Part shown: in pieces, positions 43,558 through 52,052 of the stretch
How positions within the stretch are numbered: position 1 is the stretch's first letter
How the letters are laid out: the number at the start of each line of letters is the position of its first letter
Assembly (NCBI GenBank): GCA_963701675.1
Contig: OY969623.1
Span: 4,526,001 to 4,590,000, forward strand
Reading direction: 5' to 3'
Length of the DNA: 64,000 nucleotides
From: G963701675 sp963701675
GTDB lineage: Bacteria > Planctomycetota > Planctomycetia > Gemmatales > Gemmataceae
Notes under the pieces: generated by a model
Database searches by the model: none
What the model was told of the DNA's origin: nothing
What the model saw: only the letters and a program-made list of their open reading frames with translations
Program-made: the position numbers and the translations under genes

Positions 43558-44117
43558 GCACCCTCATAAGCCCGCTTCAAGTACCCGATCAACTCGCCAT
43601 CCACCGCATCGAGGCTCTCCACGCGCACCCGATGGCTCACCATCGCATTGAAGCTGCCCGATGCTTCCAGCCGTTTCGTCGGCTTTTCACCTTTCAAATT
43701 AATGCCGACATCGACGCGCGTGGCCGTGGATGGCTGAATGAGGCCGAACTGTTTGCTGCGCCGCAAACTCACGTAACCCTTCTTCGGTGAAATCTCGACA
43801 TCGCTGCCGAACTTCTGAATCGCCGCGATGAGCGCGTCGTAAATCGGTTTCAGACCGGCCTTCGCTCCGGAATACTGCGCAGTAACCAAGTCGTCACTGT
43901 TCGCGGCCTCGCCGGCACTGGATTTGAAATGCTTATGCGCGATGAGGTTGGCGTAACCGTGTGTTACGTCATGTTCTTTCTTGAGGTAGTTCACGAGCTC
44001 GCCGTGCTTGGCGGTTTTGCTGGCTCCGGCAATCTTCAGCCAATCGGCGAGACTTTTGCCGGTCTTTTCCTTCAGATTCTCGATCATGTTTGCTTCCATC
44101 TCTTCAGGCGTCGCCAC
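43554..44117 (-). CDS. DUF4287/DUF5655 domain protein
   Basis: GTG 44117 behind GGGAGAAC starts a 187-residue product. Residues 1-70 match DUF4287 ('MIENLKEKTGKSLADWLKIA', 'KHGELVNYLKKEHDVTHGYA', 'NLIAHK'). Residues 90-185 match DUF5655 ('PIYDALIAAIQKFGSDVEIS', 'PKKGYVSLRRSKQFGLIQPS', 'DVGINLKGEKPTKRLEA'). This two-domain arrangement is common and its function is unknown. The longer open frame upstream runs into a palindromic repeat and is rejected. Confidence 0.88.
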   Translation of the reverse strand: MATPEEMEANMIENLKEKTGKSLADWLKIAGASKTAKHGELVNYLKKEHDVTHGYANLIAHKHFKSSAGEAANSDDLVTAQYSGAKAGLKPIYDALIAAIQKFGSDVEISPKKGYVSLRRSKQFGLIQPSTATRVDVGINLKGEKPTKRLEASGSFNAMVSHRVRVESLDAVDGELIGYLKRAYEGA

Positions 44118-44152
44118 GATAGTTCTCCCAGTTGAAGTAACAAAGTAATCAA

Positions 44153-44214
44153 TCACCACAAAGACACGAAGAACACAAAGAAGACTCTTCGTGTTCTTTG
44201 TGTCATTGTGGTGA
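44153..44214. repeat. Long imperfect palindrome (CACCACAAAGACACGAAG type)
   Basis: TCACCACAAAGACACGAAGA opens a roughly 30-base arm (44153-44183) that pairs with a near-perfect reverse complement ending TTTGTGTCATTGTGGTGA (44184-44214). The arm separates the DUF4287 and SRPBCC genes. This sequence type recurs as a dispersed intergenic hairpin in many bacterial genomes. It probably folds in the transcript. Confidence 0.7.
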
Positions 44215-44224
44215 CACCATGTGC

Positions 44225-44737
44225 TTACAGAGGCCAATTCTCGGTGCGGCATTTCTTCGGCGACAAGGGCTCCATGACTTTGAACAGCCGATAGAGCATT
44301 CGAATCCCGAACGAAGGCCGGCCGGTTTCGACGAGCCGCTTCAAGGTGTTGATGATCATCGGTCCGCCCTGTTTCATCTGCTTGGTCGACTTGGTGCCGG
44401 CCGGTAAATCTTTCAACGTCATCGTGAATTCCACTCCGCCTTCCACTTTCTTCAGATCGTAAATCACTTTGCACGGCGGATCGTCGTATTGTGTGAAACG
44501 AAAGGTATGGGCATAACGATGCGGGGGATGGAATTCGAGCACCTCGCCGACACCGACGGTGTACTTTCCACTTGGCGTGCGCATGCCGATCTTGCCGCCG
44601 GGCTTGAGGCCGTTGGTGTGCAGCTGTGAATTGAAGAAACACTTCTGCGGCTCACTGGTCTTGGTGATTTCGCGCCAAACCGCATCCATTGATCCTTTGA
44701 TGAAGATCTTGAACACCGCCGTTTCAGTCTGAGCCAT
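44225..44737 (-). CDS. SRPBCC (AHSA1/START-like) domain protein
   Basis: The 170-residue product has the AHSA1-type pattern ('VFKIFIKGSMDAVWREITKT', 'GLKPGGKIGMRTPSGKYTVG', 'EVLEFHPPHRYAHTFRFTQY', 'GGVEFTMTLKDLP'). SRPBCC proteins have a deep hydrophobic pocket. Its start overlaps the stop of the ArsR gene by 14 bp, the usual ArsR-SRPBCC pair. Ligand unknown. Confidence 0.9.
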   Translation of the reverse strand: MAQTETAVFKIFIKGSMDAVWREITKTSEPQKCFFNSQLHTNGLKPGGKIGMRTPSGKYTVGVGEVLEFHPPHRYAHTFRFTQYDDPPCKVIYDLKKVEGGVEFTMTLKDLPAGTKSTKQMKQGGPMIINTLKRLVETGRPSFGIRMLYRLFKVMEPLSPKKCRTENWPL

Positions 44738-45068
44738 CGCGTTTCCCCTTGCTTTCGATTCGATATTTCATGGCCGTCATGCGGCTCGCCCACAGCTTGC
44801 TGAATTCGGTCGTCCAGCGGTCGTAGATCATTTGGATCGGCACGCTATTGAAGTAGAGCTTTCGCGTTCGTCCTTCTTTGGCCGAGTGTACAAGTCCGGC
44901 CCGTTCGAGAACCCGTAAGTGTTTCATGACACCGATGCGACTCATGTCGAAATATCCCGCCACATGGTTGACGCTGCATCCCGGTCGAGCGTTCACGATG
45001 TCCAGGATTCGACGGCGCGACCGATCGGCGAGGGCCTGGAAAACCGCGTCCATGGAGTCGGGCGTCAT
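44724..45068 (-). CDS. ArsR-family transcriptional regulator
   Basis: The 114-residue product has the ArsR winged helix: 'VFQALADRSRRRILDIVNAR', 'CSVNHVAGYFDMSRIGVMKH' (recognition helix), 'LRVLERAGLVHSAKEGRTRK'. The metal-binding ELCVC motif of ArsR itself is absent, so metal sensing is not indicated. This is the group that pairs with SRPBCC proteins. It probably controls its own operon through the dyad just upstream. Confidence 0.92.
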   Translation of the reverse strand: MTPDSMDAVFQALADRSRRRILDIVNARPGCSVNHVAGYFDMSRIGVMKHLRVLERAGLVHSAKEGRTRKLYFNSVPIQMIYDRWTTEFSKLWASRMTAMKYRIESKGKRDGSD

Positions 45069-45070
45069 AG

Positions 45071-45107
45071 GTAACTAGATGGTTACATATCTTGGGAGGT
45101 ATGTCAA
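45071..45107 (-). promoter_or_regulatory. Promoter region with dyad upstream of arsR-type operon
   Basis: On the minus strand a TTGACA box (complement of 45102-45107) lies upstream of the dyad GTAAC-N6-GTTAC (45071-45086), which falls in the -10 to start region just before the ArsR-type gene. A repressor site is inferred. Confidence 0.45.
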
Positions 45108-45120
45108 GAGGTGGGACGCG

Positions 45121-45174
45121 AAAAAAACGATGAACGATGAACGATGAAAGGGAAGTCGATCATCATTCATCGTT
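45121..45174 (-). terminator. Heptamer-built intrinsic terminator
   Basis: Three tandem ACGATGA units at 45127-45148 face one inverted TTCATCGTT at 45166-45174. On the minus strand AACGATGAA can pair with TTCATCGTT next to a run of seven T (complement of 45121-45127), giving an intrinsic terminator for the membrane-protein gene at 45195. Confidence 0.6.
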
Positions 45175-45194
45175 GAAGAAACGCTCGGCGGTTT

Positions 45195-45581
45195 TTACGA
45201 CCGCTGTGTTCCGAGCCAGCCGCCGATGAGGACGCCGAGGGCGCCGCAGACCGGTAGAAGCAGTAGATACCACGTCGGATGGGGCCCGCCGTAGTTGTGG
45301 ATCGCGAACGCCACGCCGAACACGAATACGAGCGCGGCGAGGATCAACGCATGGCGAAATCAATTCTGCGTCGCGATTCGCGCACACGCGAATCCCCCTG
45401 CGACGGCGCCAATGCCGCCCAGTCCGAGATTCAATGCCACAGGCAACGGCGGTGGTGTTGTCTTGGATTCGCCTGCCTGTGCGTACTCGGGAAAGATCAA
45501 AGCCAGCGCCGCAACCGATAAAACGGTGAACGCCGCGATCACAACGTAACCAATCACAACGGCAAGTATGCTTCGCAACAT
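45195..45581 (-). pseudogene. Four-helix membrane protein interrupted by one in-frame TGA
   Basis: ATG 45581 follows AAGGAG. The 73-residue first part has two hydrophobic segments ('LAVVIGYVVIAAFTVLSVAA', 'ALNLGLGGIGAVAGGFACAR'). After TGA at 45360-45362 the same frame continues for 54 residues with two more ('ALILAALVFVFGVAFAI', 'WYLLLLPVCGALGVLIGGWL') to TAA at 45195. Whole length (about 127 residues) and topology suit small bacterial four-helix membrane proteins. The TGA lies in a loop ('ATQN-x-FRH') with no redox motif. No good hairpin follows, so a nonsense mutation or base error is more likely than Sec. Confidence 0.6.
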
Positions 45582-45630
45582 GTTGAACTCCTTAGAGGCT
45601 TGTAATGAACAAAAATGGTGAAACGGAGCC

Positions 45631-45651
45631 GTGACGCTGAAAACGCGTCAC
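45631..45651. terminator. Short hairpin at gene end
   Basis: GTGACGC (45631-45637) pairs with GCGTCAC (45645-45651), overlapping the stop of the BtrH-like gene. There is no T-run, so the terminator role is tentative. Confidence 0.3.
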
Positions 45652-46964
45652 GCGATGAGTTTTCCGAGGGCCGTATGGGCAGCGACTTCTTTTTCGTAGA
45701 GCGCTTGGATGCGCCCTTGAAGGTCGGCTCGCAGGTCGGCGCAGTCGGCTTCGGAAAGCGGGAAGTTTTCGCCGATCCGGCGTTCCAGATCGCTGAGCCG
45801 AGTCCAGACGGTGTGGATTTCTTCGGTCGGACCGCCGGCCGCGGTTAGCTCAGCTTTTTGTCGATGAAGCTCGCGCGCTTCGCGAAATTCCGGCACGTTG
45901 TCCGGCAATGCCGCGTGCGCAAGTTCACTCCATCGCTGTCCGAGATCGGCGTACGGCTCGACTAGTGCACGAAGCTTCGAGTCGCCTAACACGTCGGCCG
46001 CCTCGGTCACGAAGTCGGCGAACATGGGACGGCACAACCCACCGCCGGTGCCATAGTGTTCGATGAACATGTGCATCATCTGGAGACCGGTCCATAGCCG
46101 TGGACCGCGCTCGAAAACACGTTCCCAGCGTTCCTTGTCCTTGGTGCTACCCATGCGGTCCGCCCAGATCTGAAGCGACTTCAAACTGAAATTCGTCTTG
46201 AAGTTCTTCCAGCCTGTGCCGCCGAGCCCCTGGTAACAGGCGCTCAGGCCGTCGCGAACGATTTTGGCGAGGTCCTTCACCGGCGCTGTCGCCGAAATAG
46301 AAAGAAGCCGATGTTTCTGTTTCTTGATGCGCAACCGTGCTTTGGCAAGATCGGCGAGCGAAATGGAAATCGGGTCATCGGTCAGGTCGCCGATGACAGC
46401 ATCTTTGTCGGTTACTCGGTAAACCGTGACGACGTGATAGCCGCCGCCGCTCCACATGGCCGGCAGGGCACGGTGGGGCAGGTGGGCCATGTCGACCCAC
46501 GCGACGCACGGTCCGTTTGCGACGACCTCACGCAGTTGCTTTTCAGCTTGAGTCGCGCTGCTCGTTTCGTGCATCTCGGTTTTGGCGCCTAGCCGCCGGC
46601 AGGCGTTCACCAGATACGCCACGTCATCTTGCCAACTATGGCGTCCTGCCACGAAGAAGCTCGCGACTTTTTCCTTCTCGTAGAAGAAGGAGAAAACGCC
46701 GATGCCGATTCCGCCGGCGATGCCGAAGAGCATCGCCTCGGAAAGAGGTTCTTTACTCTTCGGCGCTGTCATGCCGGCGTGTGCGAGGATCACCCGCAAC
46801 GCGGCCGTCGCCGGGATGTTGCCGGGAAAATGCCAGCGCGTAGCGCCGTCGGGAACACGGCCAGGTGTCTGCCGAAGCACCTGTCGGCGCGCGGTGGTAT
46901 AGCTTTCGTTTGTTTTTTGCATCCGGGTTCGGATGCGTTGTTTGAGATGTTTCTGTGCGGTCAT
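45648..46964 (-). CDS. BtrH-like N-terminal/DUF4872 domain protein
   Basis: ATG 46964 ('MTAQKHLKQRIRTRMQKTNE') is chosen; the longer frame adds 25 residues without motif. The 438-residue product has a papain-like BtrH N-terminal region ('ALLFG'-type 'EAMLFGIAGGIGIGVFSFFY', 'NGPCVAWVDMAHLPHRALPA', 'GGYHVVTVYRVTDKDAVIGD') and a helical DUF4872-like C-terminus ('FERGPRLWTGLQMMHMFIEH'). BtrH in butirosin biosynthesis transfers an acyl group from a carrier protein, but most homologues are uncharacterised. No biosynthetic cluster is nearby. Confidence 0.75.
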   Translation of the reverse strand: MTAQKHLKQRIRTRMQKTNESYTTARRQVLRQTPGRVPDGATRWHFPGNIPATAALRVILAHAGMTAPKSKEPLSEAMLFGIAGGIGIGVFSFFYEKEKVASFFVAGRHSWQDDVAYLVNACRRLGAKTEMHETSSATQAEKQLREVVANGPCVAWVDMAHLPHRALPAMWSGGGYHVVTVYRVTDKDAVIGDLTDDPISISLADLAKARLRIKKQKHRLLSISATAPVKDLAKIVRDGLSACYQGLGGTGWKNFKTNFSLKSLQIWADRMGSTKDKERWERVFERGPRLWTGLQMMHMFIEHYGTGGGLCRPMFADFVTEAADVLGDSKLRALVEPYADLGQRWSELAHAALPDNVPEFREARELHRQKAELTAAGGPTEEIHTVWTRLSDLERRIGENFPLSEADCADLRADLQGRIQALYEKEVAAHTALGKLIA

Positions 46965-47039
46965 TGTTGATGCTCTCCGCCGGTCCGCCGGACCCCACGC
47001 GCCGCGGCTTCCCGGATACTCGGAAAAGCCTGTCAACAA

Positions 47040-47371
47040 TGTCGGATGATGCGCTCGAGGACAGCTATCCCCTTTGCCTCCGCGATTGCCGAGCAGCGTG
47101 GGCGCCCGGTTAAGAGGTCCGGCGGGAGCACCGCCGACGTTAGGTTAGAAATCGGACGGCACGCCGGCAAGCCGGCCGTACCCATGCTGCGTCCCTCTGC
47201 GGTCTCTGCGCTCTCGGCGGTTTGGTCTTACCGCAGAGGTCGCAGAGAACGTGGAGAAGCAGCGGTCTAATCGGCCAAACAAACAATGGTAGTGGCGAGC
47301 AAACTTTCGTATCCTGGTAATCAGCCACTGTATCCCGCCGTTCTAAATGTTTACTAACTCGCAGGAATAAG
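47040..47371. other. Intergenic region with one hairpin repeat
   Basis: The spacer between divergent genes contains an imperfect palindrome, CTCTGCGGTCTCTGCG (47195-47210) versus CCGCAGAGGTCGCAGAG (47231-47247). Otherwise no supported gene. It should hold the promoter of the 1514-residue gene. Confidence 0.5.
47194..47251. repeat. CTCTGCG/CGCAGAG intergenic palindrome
   Basis: Arms of about 16 bases with a loop of about 20. The same CCTCTGCGACCTCTGCGG-type hairpin is common between genes in bacteria of this kind. No coding potential. Confidence 0.5.
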
Positions 47372-50300
47372 ATGAGTCGATTGGCGCTGTTTCTGATCGG
47401 TGCGTCGTCTGCTTTGCTACTGTTCGCATCGTCGGGGCCTACTGATGAACCAGCGTCCATACCACGTCTTCAACTCCAGTCCGGCGATCACATTTGCATC
47501 ATCGGCAACACGCTCGCCGAGCGGATGCAGCACGACGGCTGGCTCGAGACCCGACTGCACATGCGGTTTCCCAAGCACAAACTCGTTATCAGAAACCTCG
47601 GCTCTTCCGGTGACGAACTGACAGTGCGACTGCGCTCAGAGAATTTTGGCAGCCAGGACGATTGGCTGAAACGCTGCAAGGCGAATGTGGTGTTCGCATT
47701 CTTCGGCTACAACGAGTCGTTTGCGGGAGAGGAAGGGTTGGAGAAATTCAAGAAGGATCTCGACACCTTCATCAAGCACACGCTGAGTCAGAAGTACGAC
47801 GGCAAGAATCCGCCGCGGCTCGTGCTTTTCTCCCCGATCGCACATGAAACCCTCGGTGATCCGAATCTTCCCGACGGACGTGAAAACAACAAACGCATAG
47901 CGGCCTATACGGCGGCGATGGCCGAGGTTGCCAAGTTGAACAACGTGCCGTTTGTTGATCTTTTCCGTTCGACATTCGAGCGTTATGCCAAGCCCGATCG
48001 ACCGCACACCATCAATGGAATTCATTTGAACGAGCATGGCAATCGAGCGGTCGCGGAAGTAATCGATGGTGCGCTGTTCGGAGCAGCCGATGGCAATCTC
48101 AACTCAGCAGCGCCAGGGCGCCTCCGCGAAGCCATCGTCGACAAGAACTACTACTGGTTCCACCGCTATCGCACCACGGATGGTTATTCGATCTACGGCG
48201 GGCGGGCGGACTTGAAGTTTGTCGATGGTCAGACAAACCGCGATGTCATGCAGCGCGAGATGGAAGTCCTCGACGCCATGACCGCGAACCGCGACAAGCG
48301 GATCTGGAGTTTGGCCGCCGGCACCGACATGAAGGTTGACGACAGCAACACGCCGCCGTTCATTCCCGTAACCACGAACAAGCCTGGTCCATTATCCGGC
48401 GGCAAACATGTCTTTCTCGACGGCGAGGAAGCGATTCAGAAGATGACCGTTGCCAAAGGGTTAAAGGTCAATCTCTTTGCCGACGAGAAGAAGTTTCCCG
48501 AACTGGTCAATCCCGTGCAAATGTCGTGGGACCCGCAAGGCCGGCTGTGGGTCGCGGTTTGGCCGACGTATCCGCACTGGAAGCCGAAGGAGGAAATGAA
48601 CGACAAGCTCCTCGTCCTGGAAGACACCGATGGCGACGGCAAAGCCGACAAGTGCACGACTTTCGCCGACGGCCTGCACAACCCGACGGGGTTCGAACTC
48701 TACAACGGCGGCGTATTGATCGCTCAAGCCCCCGATTTGATGTTCCTCAAGGACACGAACGGCGACGGCAAGGCCGACGTGCGAAGTCGGGTGCTACACG
48801 GACTCGACTCAGCCGACACGCATCACACTTCCAACAGTTTCGTTCTCGATCCAGGCGGCGGACTTTACTTTCAGGAAGGCACTTTTCACCAGACGCAGGT
48901 CGAAACACCGTACGGTCCGCCGCGACGATGTGCCAATGCCGGCGTATACCGTTATGAGCCACGGACGCAGAAGTTTGACGTGTATATCACGTTCGGTTTC
49001 GCCAATCCGCATGGCCACGTGTTCGACCGCTGGGGCCAGGACATCGTGGTCGACGGAACCGGGTCGCAGCCCTATCACGCCGCGTTGTTCTCCGGCCATC
49101 TCGACTACCCGCGCAAGCACTCGACGCCCCCGCAGGTGTACCAACAACGCACCCGGCCATGCCCCGGCATGGAGTTTCTCTCGAGCCGACATTTTCCGGA
49201 AACGATGCAGGGGAATCTGCTGGTCGCTAATGTGATTGGTTTTCAGGGCATCCTGCAATACAAGATTGAAGACAATGGCGCAAGCTTTAAGGGCACAGAA
49301 GTCGAGCCGTTACTCTCTTCGACCGATCCGAACTTTCGGCCCTCGGACATCAAAGTTGGCCCGGACGGCGCGGTCTATTTTCTGGATTGGCACAATCCCA
49401 TCATCGGCCACATGCAACACAATCTTCGTGATCCGAGCCGAGATCGCGAGCACGGCCGAATCTACCGGGTGACATGCGATGGACGGCCATTGTTGAAATC
49501 GCCAAAGATCGCCGGTGCGGAGAACCCTCGGCTGCTCCAACTACTGAAGGAGCCGGAAGACCGCGTCCGTCATCGAGCGCGAATTGAGCTTGGCGGCCGG
49601 GAAACGAGTCAGGTCATCGCGGCACTCAAGAAATGGACTGCCGAGCTCGATCCAACGGACGCCGATCATGAGCATCACCTGTTGGAAGCGCTTTGGCTTC
49701 ACCAATCTCACAACGTTATTAATGTCGATTTGTTGAATCGAGTGCTTGCGTCGCCGGAGTTCCGCGCCCGAGCTGCGGCGGCGCGGGTGCTGTGTTACTG
49801 GCGCGATCGTGTACCGGCCTCGCTGAACCAATTCATTCAATTAGCCGCCGATTCGCATCCGCGCATCCGGCTCGAGGCGGTGCGGGCCGCGAGCTTTTTC
49901 AACACGCCGGAGGCGATTGAAGTCGTACTGGTTGCGTCCGCGCAGCCGACGGACATCTACATCGATTTTGTGTCTCGCGAAACGATGAAATCGCTGGACC
50001 CGTTCGTGAAAACGCTCGTCGCCTCGCGCAAGCCGCTAGCCTTTACCTCGGCAAATGCGAAACGAGAATTCGCAAGACTATTAAGCACTGAAGATCTGCT
50101 AAGACTCGACCTCGATCGCGATGTTTGCATGGAATTACTTTGCCGAAAAGGCATACGTGAAGAGATTCGGCGCGAAGCTGCGTCGGCCCTGGCGAAAGAC
50201 CGCAAGACGGATGAGGTTGCAGTACTTGTTGAAACAGTTCTGGAATTCGCCGACGCATTCAAAGACCGTGAACGTCTGGCTGATAGTGTCATCGTCGACC

Positions 50301-51916
50301 TCATGCGGCTGGCAACGATTCGCGGTTCGGCGCCGCTCCTGCGAATTCGGCCGCAACTCGAAAAAATGGCGGTGCATTCGGCACGGAATGTGGTGTGCGA
50401 GACAGCATTCGTTGCGTTGGTCGAGGCGGATGGAAACCCGGACAAGGCGTGGGAACTTGCGGCGAAATCAGGAACCGCTATGCCCGACTTGCTGAATGCC
50501 GTGCCACTCCTCCGCGATCCCGCGCACCGGGCGAGCCTTTACCCCAACATCGAGGCCGTATTGAATCTACACCTTGGGAGTAAGGATGCCAGAGTTCGCC
50601 ACGCAGCGATGAGCGCGCTCACGAGCATCCGCGGCAAGGAAACCGACACGTTCAAGTTGTTGGCGAAGTTTGCCGGAAGTGAGCGCGACCGCGATGCGGT
50701 AGTCCACGGGCTTCTTCGGATTTCGTCCGTGCACTGGCCGAAGGAGGAAGCGAAACTAGTGCTTGAGCAACTGGTCAGTCATGTGCGACGTGTTCCAGCC
50801 AAGGAGCGCACCAAGCCGGAGTTGCGCGACGCCCTGCAACTCGCCGACTCCATCGCCGCATTGCTGCCCCCGGCCGAGGCCAACGTCATCCGCAAACAAC
50901 TCGGCGACCTCGGCGTTCGTGTCATTCGCATCGGCACGGTACCCGATCAAATGCTGTTCGACCAGGAACGCATTGTCGTGAAAGCTGGCCGACCGGTGGA
51001 AATCAGTTTTGAGAACACGGACATGATGCCGCACAATCTCGTTTTGACGCAACCCGGCGCCCTGGAAGAAATCGGCATGCAGGCCGAATCCACAGCCACC
51101 GTGCCCGATGCGCTTCAACGCCAGTACGTGCCGCGTTCGTCGAAGATTATCCTCGCTAGCAAGCTTCTTCAACCGCGCGAGACGCAGCGGCTTTCATTTA
51201 CCGCGCCGAAAGAACCCGGCGTTTACCCGTATGTGTGCACTTACCCAGGGCACTGGCGGCGCATGTACGGCGCCATGTACGTTGTCGACGACCTCGATGC
51301 CTACCACGCCGAGCCGGACGCCTACCTCGCCAAGCAGCAAATAACGGCCGCCGATCCGTTGCTGAAATCGATTCGGCCACGGGTTGAATGGAGAATGGAA
51401 GACCTCGCGCCGGCGGTCGATGCATTGAGCAACGGCCGCTCATTCGCCAACGGAAAGCAGATGTTCCAGATCGCCAGTTGTGCGGCTTGCCACAAGATGA
51501 ACGGCGTCGGCGTCGATATGGGCCCCGACCTCGCCAAGCTCGATCCCAAGCAACAGAAGCCAATCGAAGTCCTTCGCGATCTACTGGAGCCTTCGTTTCG
51601 CATAAACGAAAAGTACCAGTCCTACGTCTTTGCGATGCAATCGGGTCAAGTCGTTACTGGTCTGGTCCTGGAGGAGACACCGGAATCCGTCAAGGTGGTG
51701 GAGAATCCGCTGGTGAAGACCGATCCGGTCGTGCTGAAAAAGTCGGAAATCGCCGAACGGGCCAAATCGCCCACGTCCGTGATGCCGAAGGGAATTTTGG
51801 ACAAACTGACGCGCGAGGAGATTCTGGATTTGATTGCGTACGTGCTAGCAGGCGGCGACGCCAAACACGCACTCTTCACCGGCGGGCACGACCACGGGCA
51901 CCGGCCGGGGCATTAA
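47372..51916 (+). CDS. SGNH hydrolase - PVC-type CxxCH dehydrogenase - HEAT - cupredoxin fusion
   Basis: 1514 residues with signal peptide (1-20). Residues about 35-235 are an SGNH/GDSL hydrolase ('QSGDHICIIGNTLAERMQHD', 'FFGYNES', 'DRPHTINGIHLNEHGNRAVA'). Then comes a PVC-type membrane-bound dehydrogenase propeller (about 365-715: 'RLWVAVWPTYPHWKP', 'LVLEDTDGDGKADKCT', 'FLDWHNPIIGHMQHN'). HEAT-like repeats follow (about 720-1180). A plastocyanin-like domain (about 1190-1310) has copper-site residues in 'NTDMMPHNLVL' and 'YVCTYPGHWRRM'. The C-terminal cytochrome c module has haem motif 'CAACH' near 1371 and 'GPDLAKL'. Such proteins probably oxidise sugars or alcohols outside the cell, passing electrons through haem and copper. 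Substrate unknown. Stand-alone gene. Confidence 0.9.
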   Translation: MSRLALFLIGASSALLLFASSGPTDEPASIPRLQLQSGDHICIIGNTLAERMQHDGWLETRLHMRFPKHKLVIRNLGSSGDELTVRLRSENFGSQDDWLKRCKANVVFAFFGYNESFAGEEGLEKFKKDLDTFIKHTLSQKYDGKNPPRLVLFSPIAHETLGDPNLPDGRENNKRIAAYTAAMAEVAKLNNVPFVDLFRSTFERYAKPDRPHTINGIHLNEHGNRAVAEVIDGALFGAADGNLNSAAPGRLREAIVDKNYYWFHRYRTTDGYSIYGGRADLKFVDGQTNRDVMQREMEVLDAMTANRDKRIWSLAAGTDMKVDDSNTPPFIPVTTNKPGPLSGGKHVFLDGEEAIQKMTVAKGLKVNLFADEKKFPELVNPVQMSWDPQGRLWVAVWPTYPHWKPKEEMNDKLLVLEDTDGDGKADKCTTFADGLHNPTGFELYNGGVLIAQAPDLMFLKDTNGDGKADVRSRVLHGLDSADTHHTSNSFVLDPGGGLYFQEGTFHQTQVETPYGPPRRCANAGVYRYEPRTQKFDVYITFGFANPHGHVFDRWGQDIVVDGTGSQPYHAALFSGHLDYPRKHSTPPQVYQQRTRPCPGMEFLSSRHFPETMQGNLLVANVIGFQGILQYKIEDNGASFKGTEVEPLLSSTDPNFRPSDIKVGPDGAVYFLDWHNPIIGHMQHNLRDPSRDREHGRIYRVTCDGRPLLKSPKIAGAENPRLLQLLKEPEDRVRHRARIELGGRETSQVIAALKKWTAELDPTDADHEHHLLEALWLHQSHNVINVDLLNRVLASPEFRARAAAARVLCYWRDRVPASLNQFIQLAADSHPRIRLEAVRAASFFNTPEAIEVVLVASAQPTDIYIDFVSRETMKSLDPFVKTLVASRKPLAFTSANAKREFARLLSTEDLLRLDLDRDVCMELLCRKGIREEIRREAASALAKDRKTDEVAVLVETVLEFADAFKDRERLADSVIVDLMRLATIRGSAPLLRIRPQLEKMAVHSARNVVCETAFVALVEADGNPDKAWELAAKSGTAMPDLLNAVPLLRDPAHRASLYPNIEAVLNLHLGSKDARVRHAAMSALTSIRGKETDTFKLLAKFAGSERDRDAVVHGLLRISSVHWPKEEAKLVLEQLVSHVRRVPAKERTKPELRDALQLADSIAALLPPAEANVIRKQLGDLGVRVIRIGTVPDQMLFDQERIVVKAGRPVEISFENTDMMPHNLVLTQPGALEEIGMQAESTATVPDALQRQYVPRSSKIILASKLLQPRETQRLSFTAPKEPGVYPYVCTYPGHWRRMYGAMYVVDDLDAYHAEPDAYLAKQQITAADPLLKSIRPRVEWRMEDLAPAVDALSNGRSFANGKQMFQIASCAACHKMNGVGVDMGPDLAKLDPKQQKPIEVLRDLLEPSFRINEKYQSYVFAMQSGQVVTGLVLEETPESVKVVENPLVKTDPVVLKKSEIAERAKSPTSVMPKGILDKLTREEILDLIAYVLAGGDAKHALFTGGHDHGHRPGH

Positions 51917-51958
51917 GAGCTCGGCTGTCGAGACTCAGCAAGCAAAAAGGGGTTTTTT

Positions 51959-52031
51959 GGGTGGCACGCCCTGAGTCTTCGAAGGGCGTGGGTGCTCCGC
52001 ACGCCCTTCGAAAACTCAGGGCGTGCCACCC
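51959..52031. repeat. 73-bp palindrome GGGTGGCACGCCCTGAG, copy 1
   Basis: GGGTGGCACGCCCTGAGT opens a 32-base arm (51959-51990) that is almost the exact reverse complement of 52000-52031, leaving a 9-base loop. A second copy lies at 59943-60014 with only a few differences, mostly in the loop. It separates convergent gene ends and may terminate transcription on both sides. Confidence 0.9.
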
Positions 52032-52052
52032 GGCGCATCAGCCTGCCGTGAA

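Noticed and set aside
44118..44642. N-terminal extension of the DUF4287/DUF5655 protein
   Set aside because: The extra frame runs through an intergenic palindrome and across the SRPBCC gene in antisense; the GTG at 44117 has a good ribosome site.
45360..45362. Calling this TGA a third selenocysteine site
   Set aside because: No redox-type context, no Cys-like motif and no convincing hairpin within 40 nt after it.
38339..45581. UGA reassigned to a sense codon throughout the genome
   Set aside because: Many intact genes here end in TGA, including ATGA overlaps (13924-13927, 21482-21485, 30030-30033, 39481-39484), so UGA is a normal stop outside special contexts.
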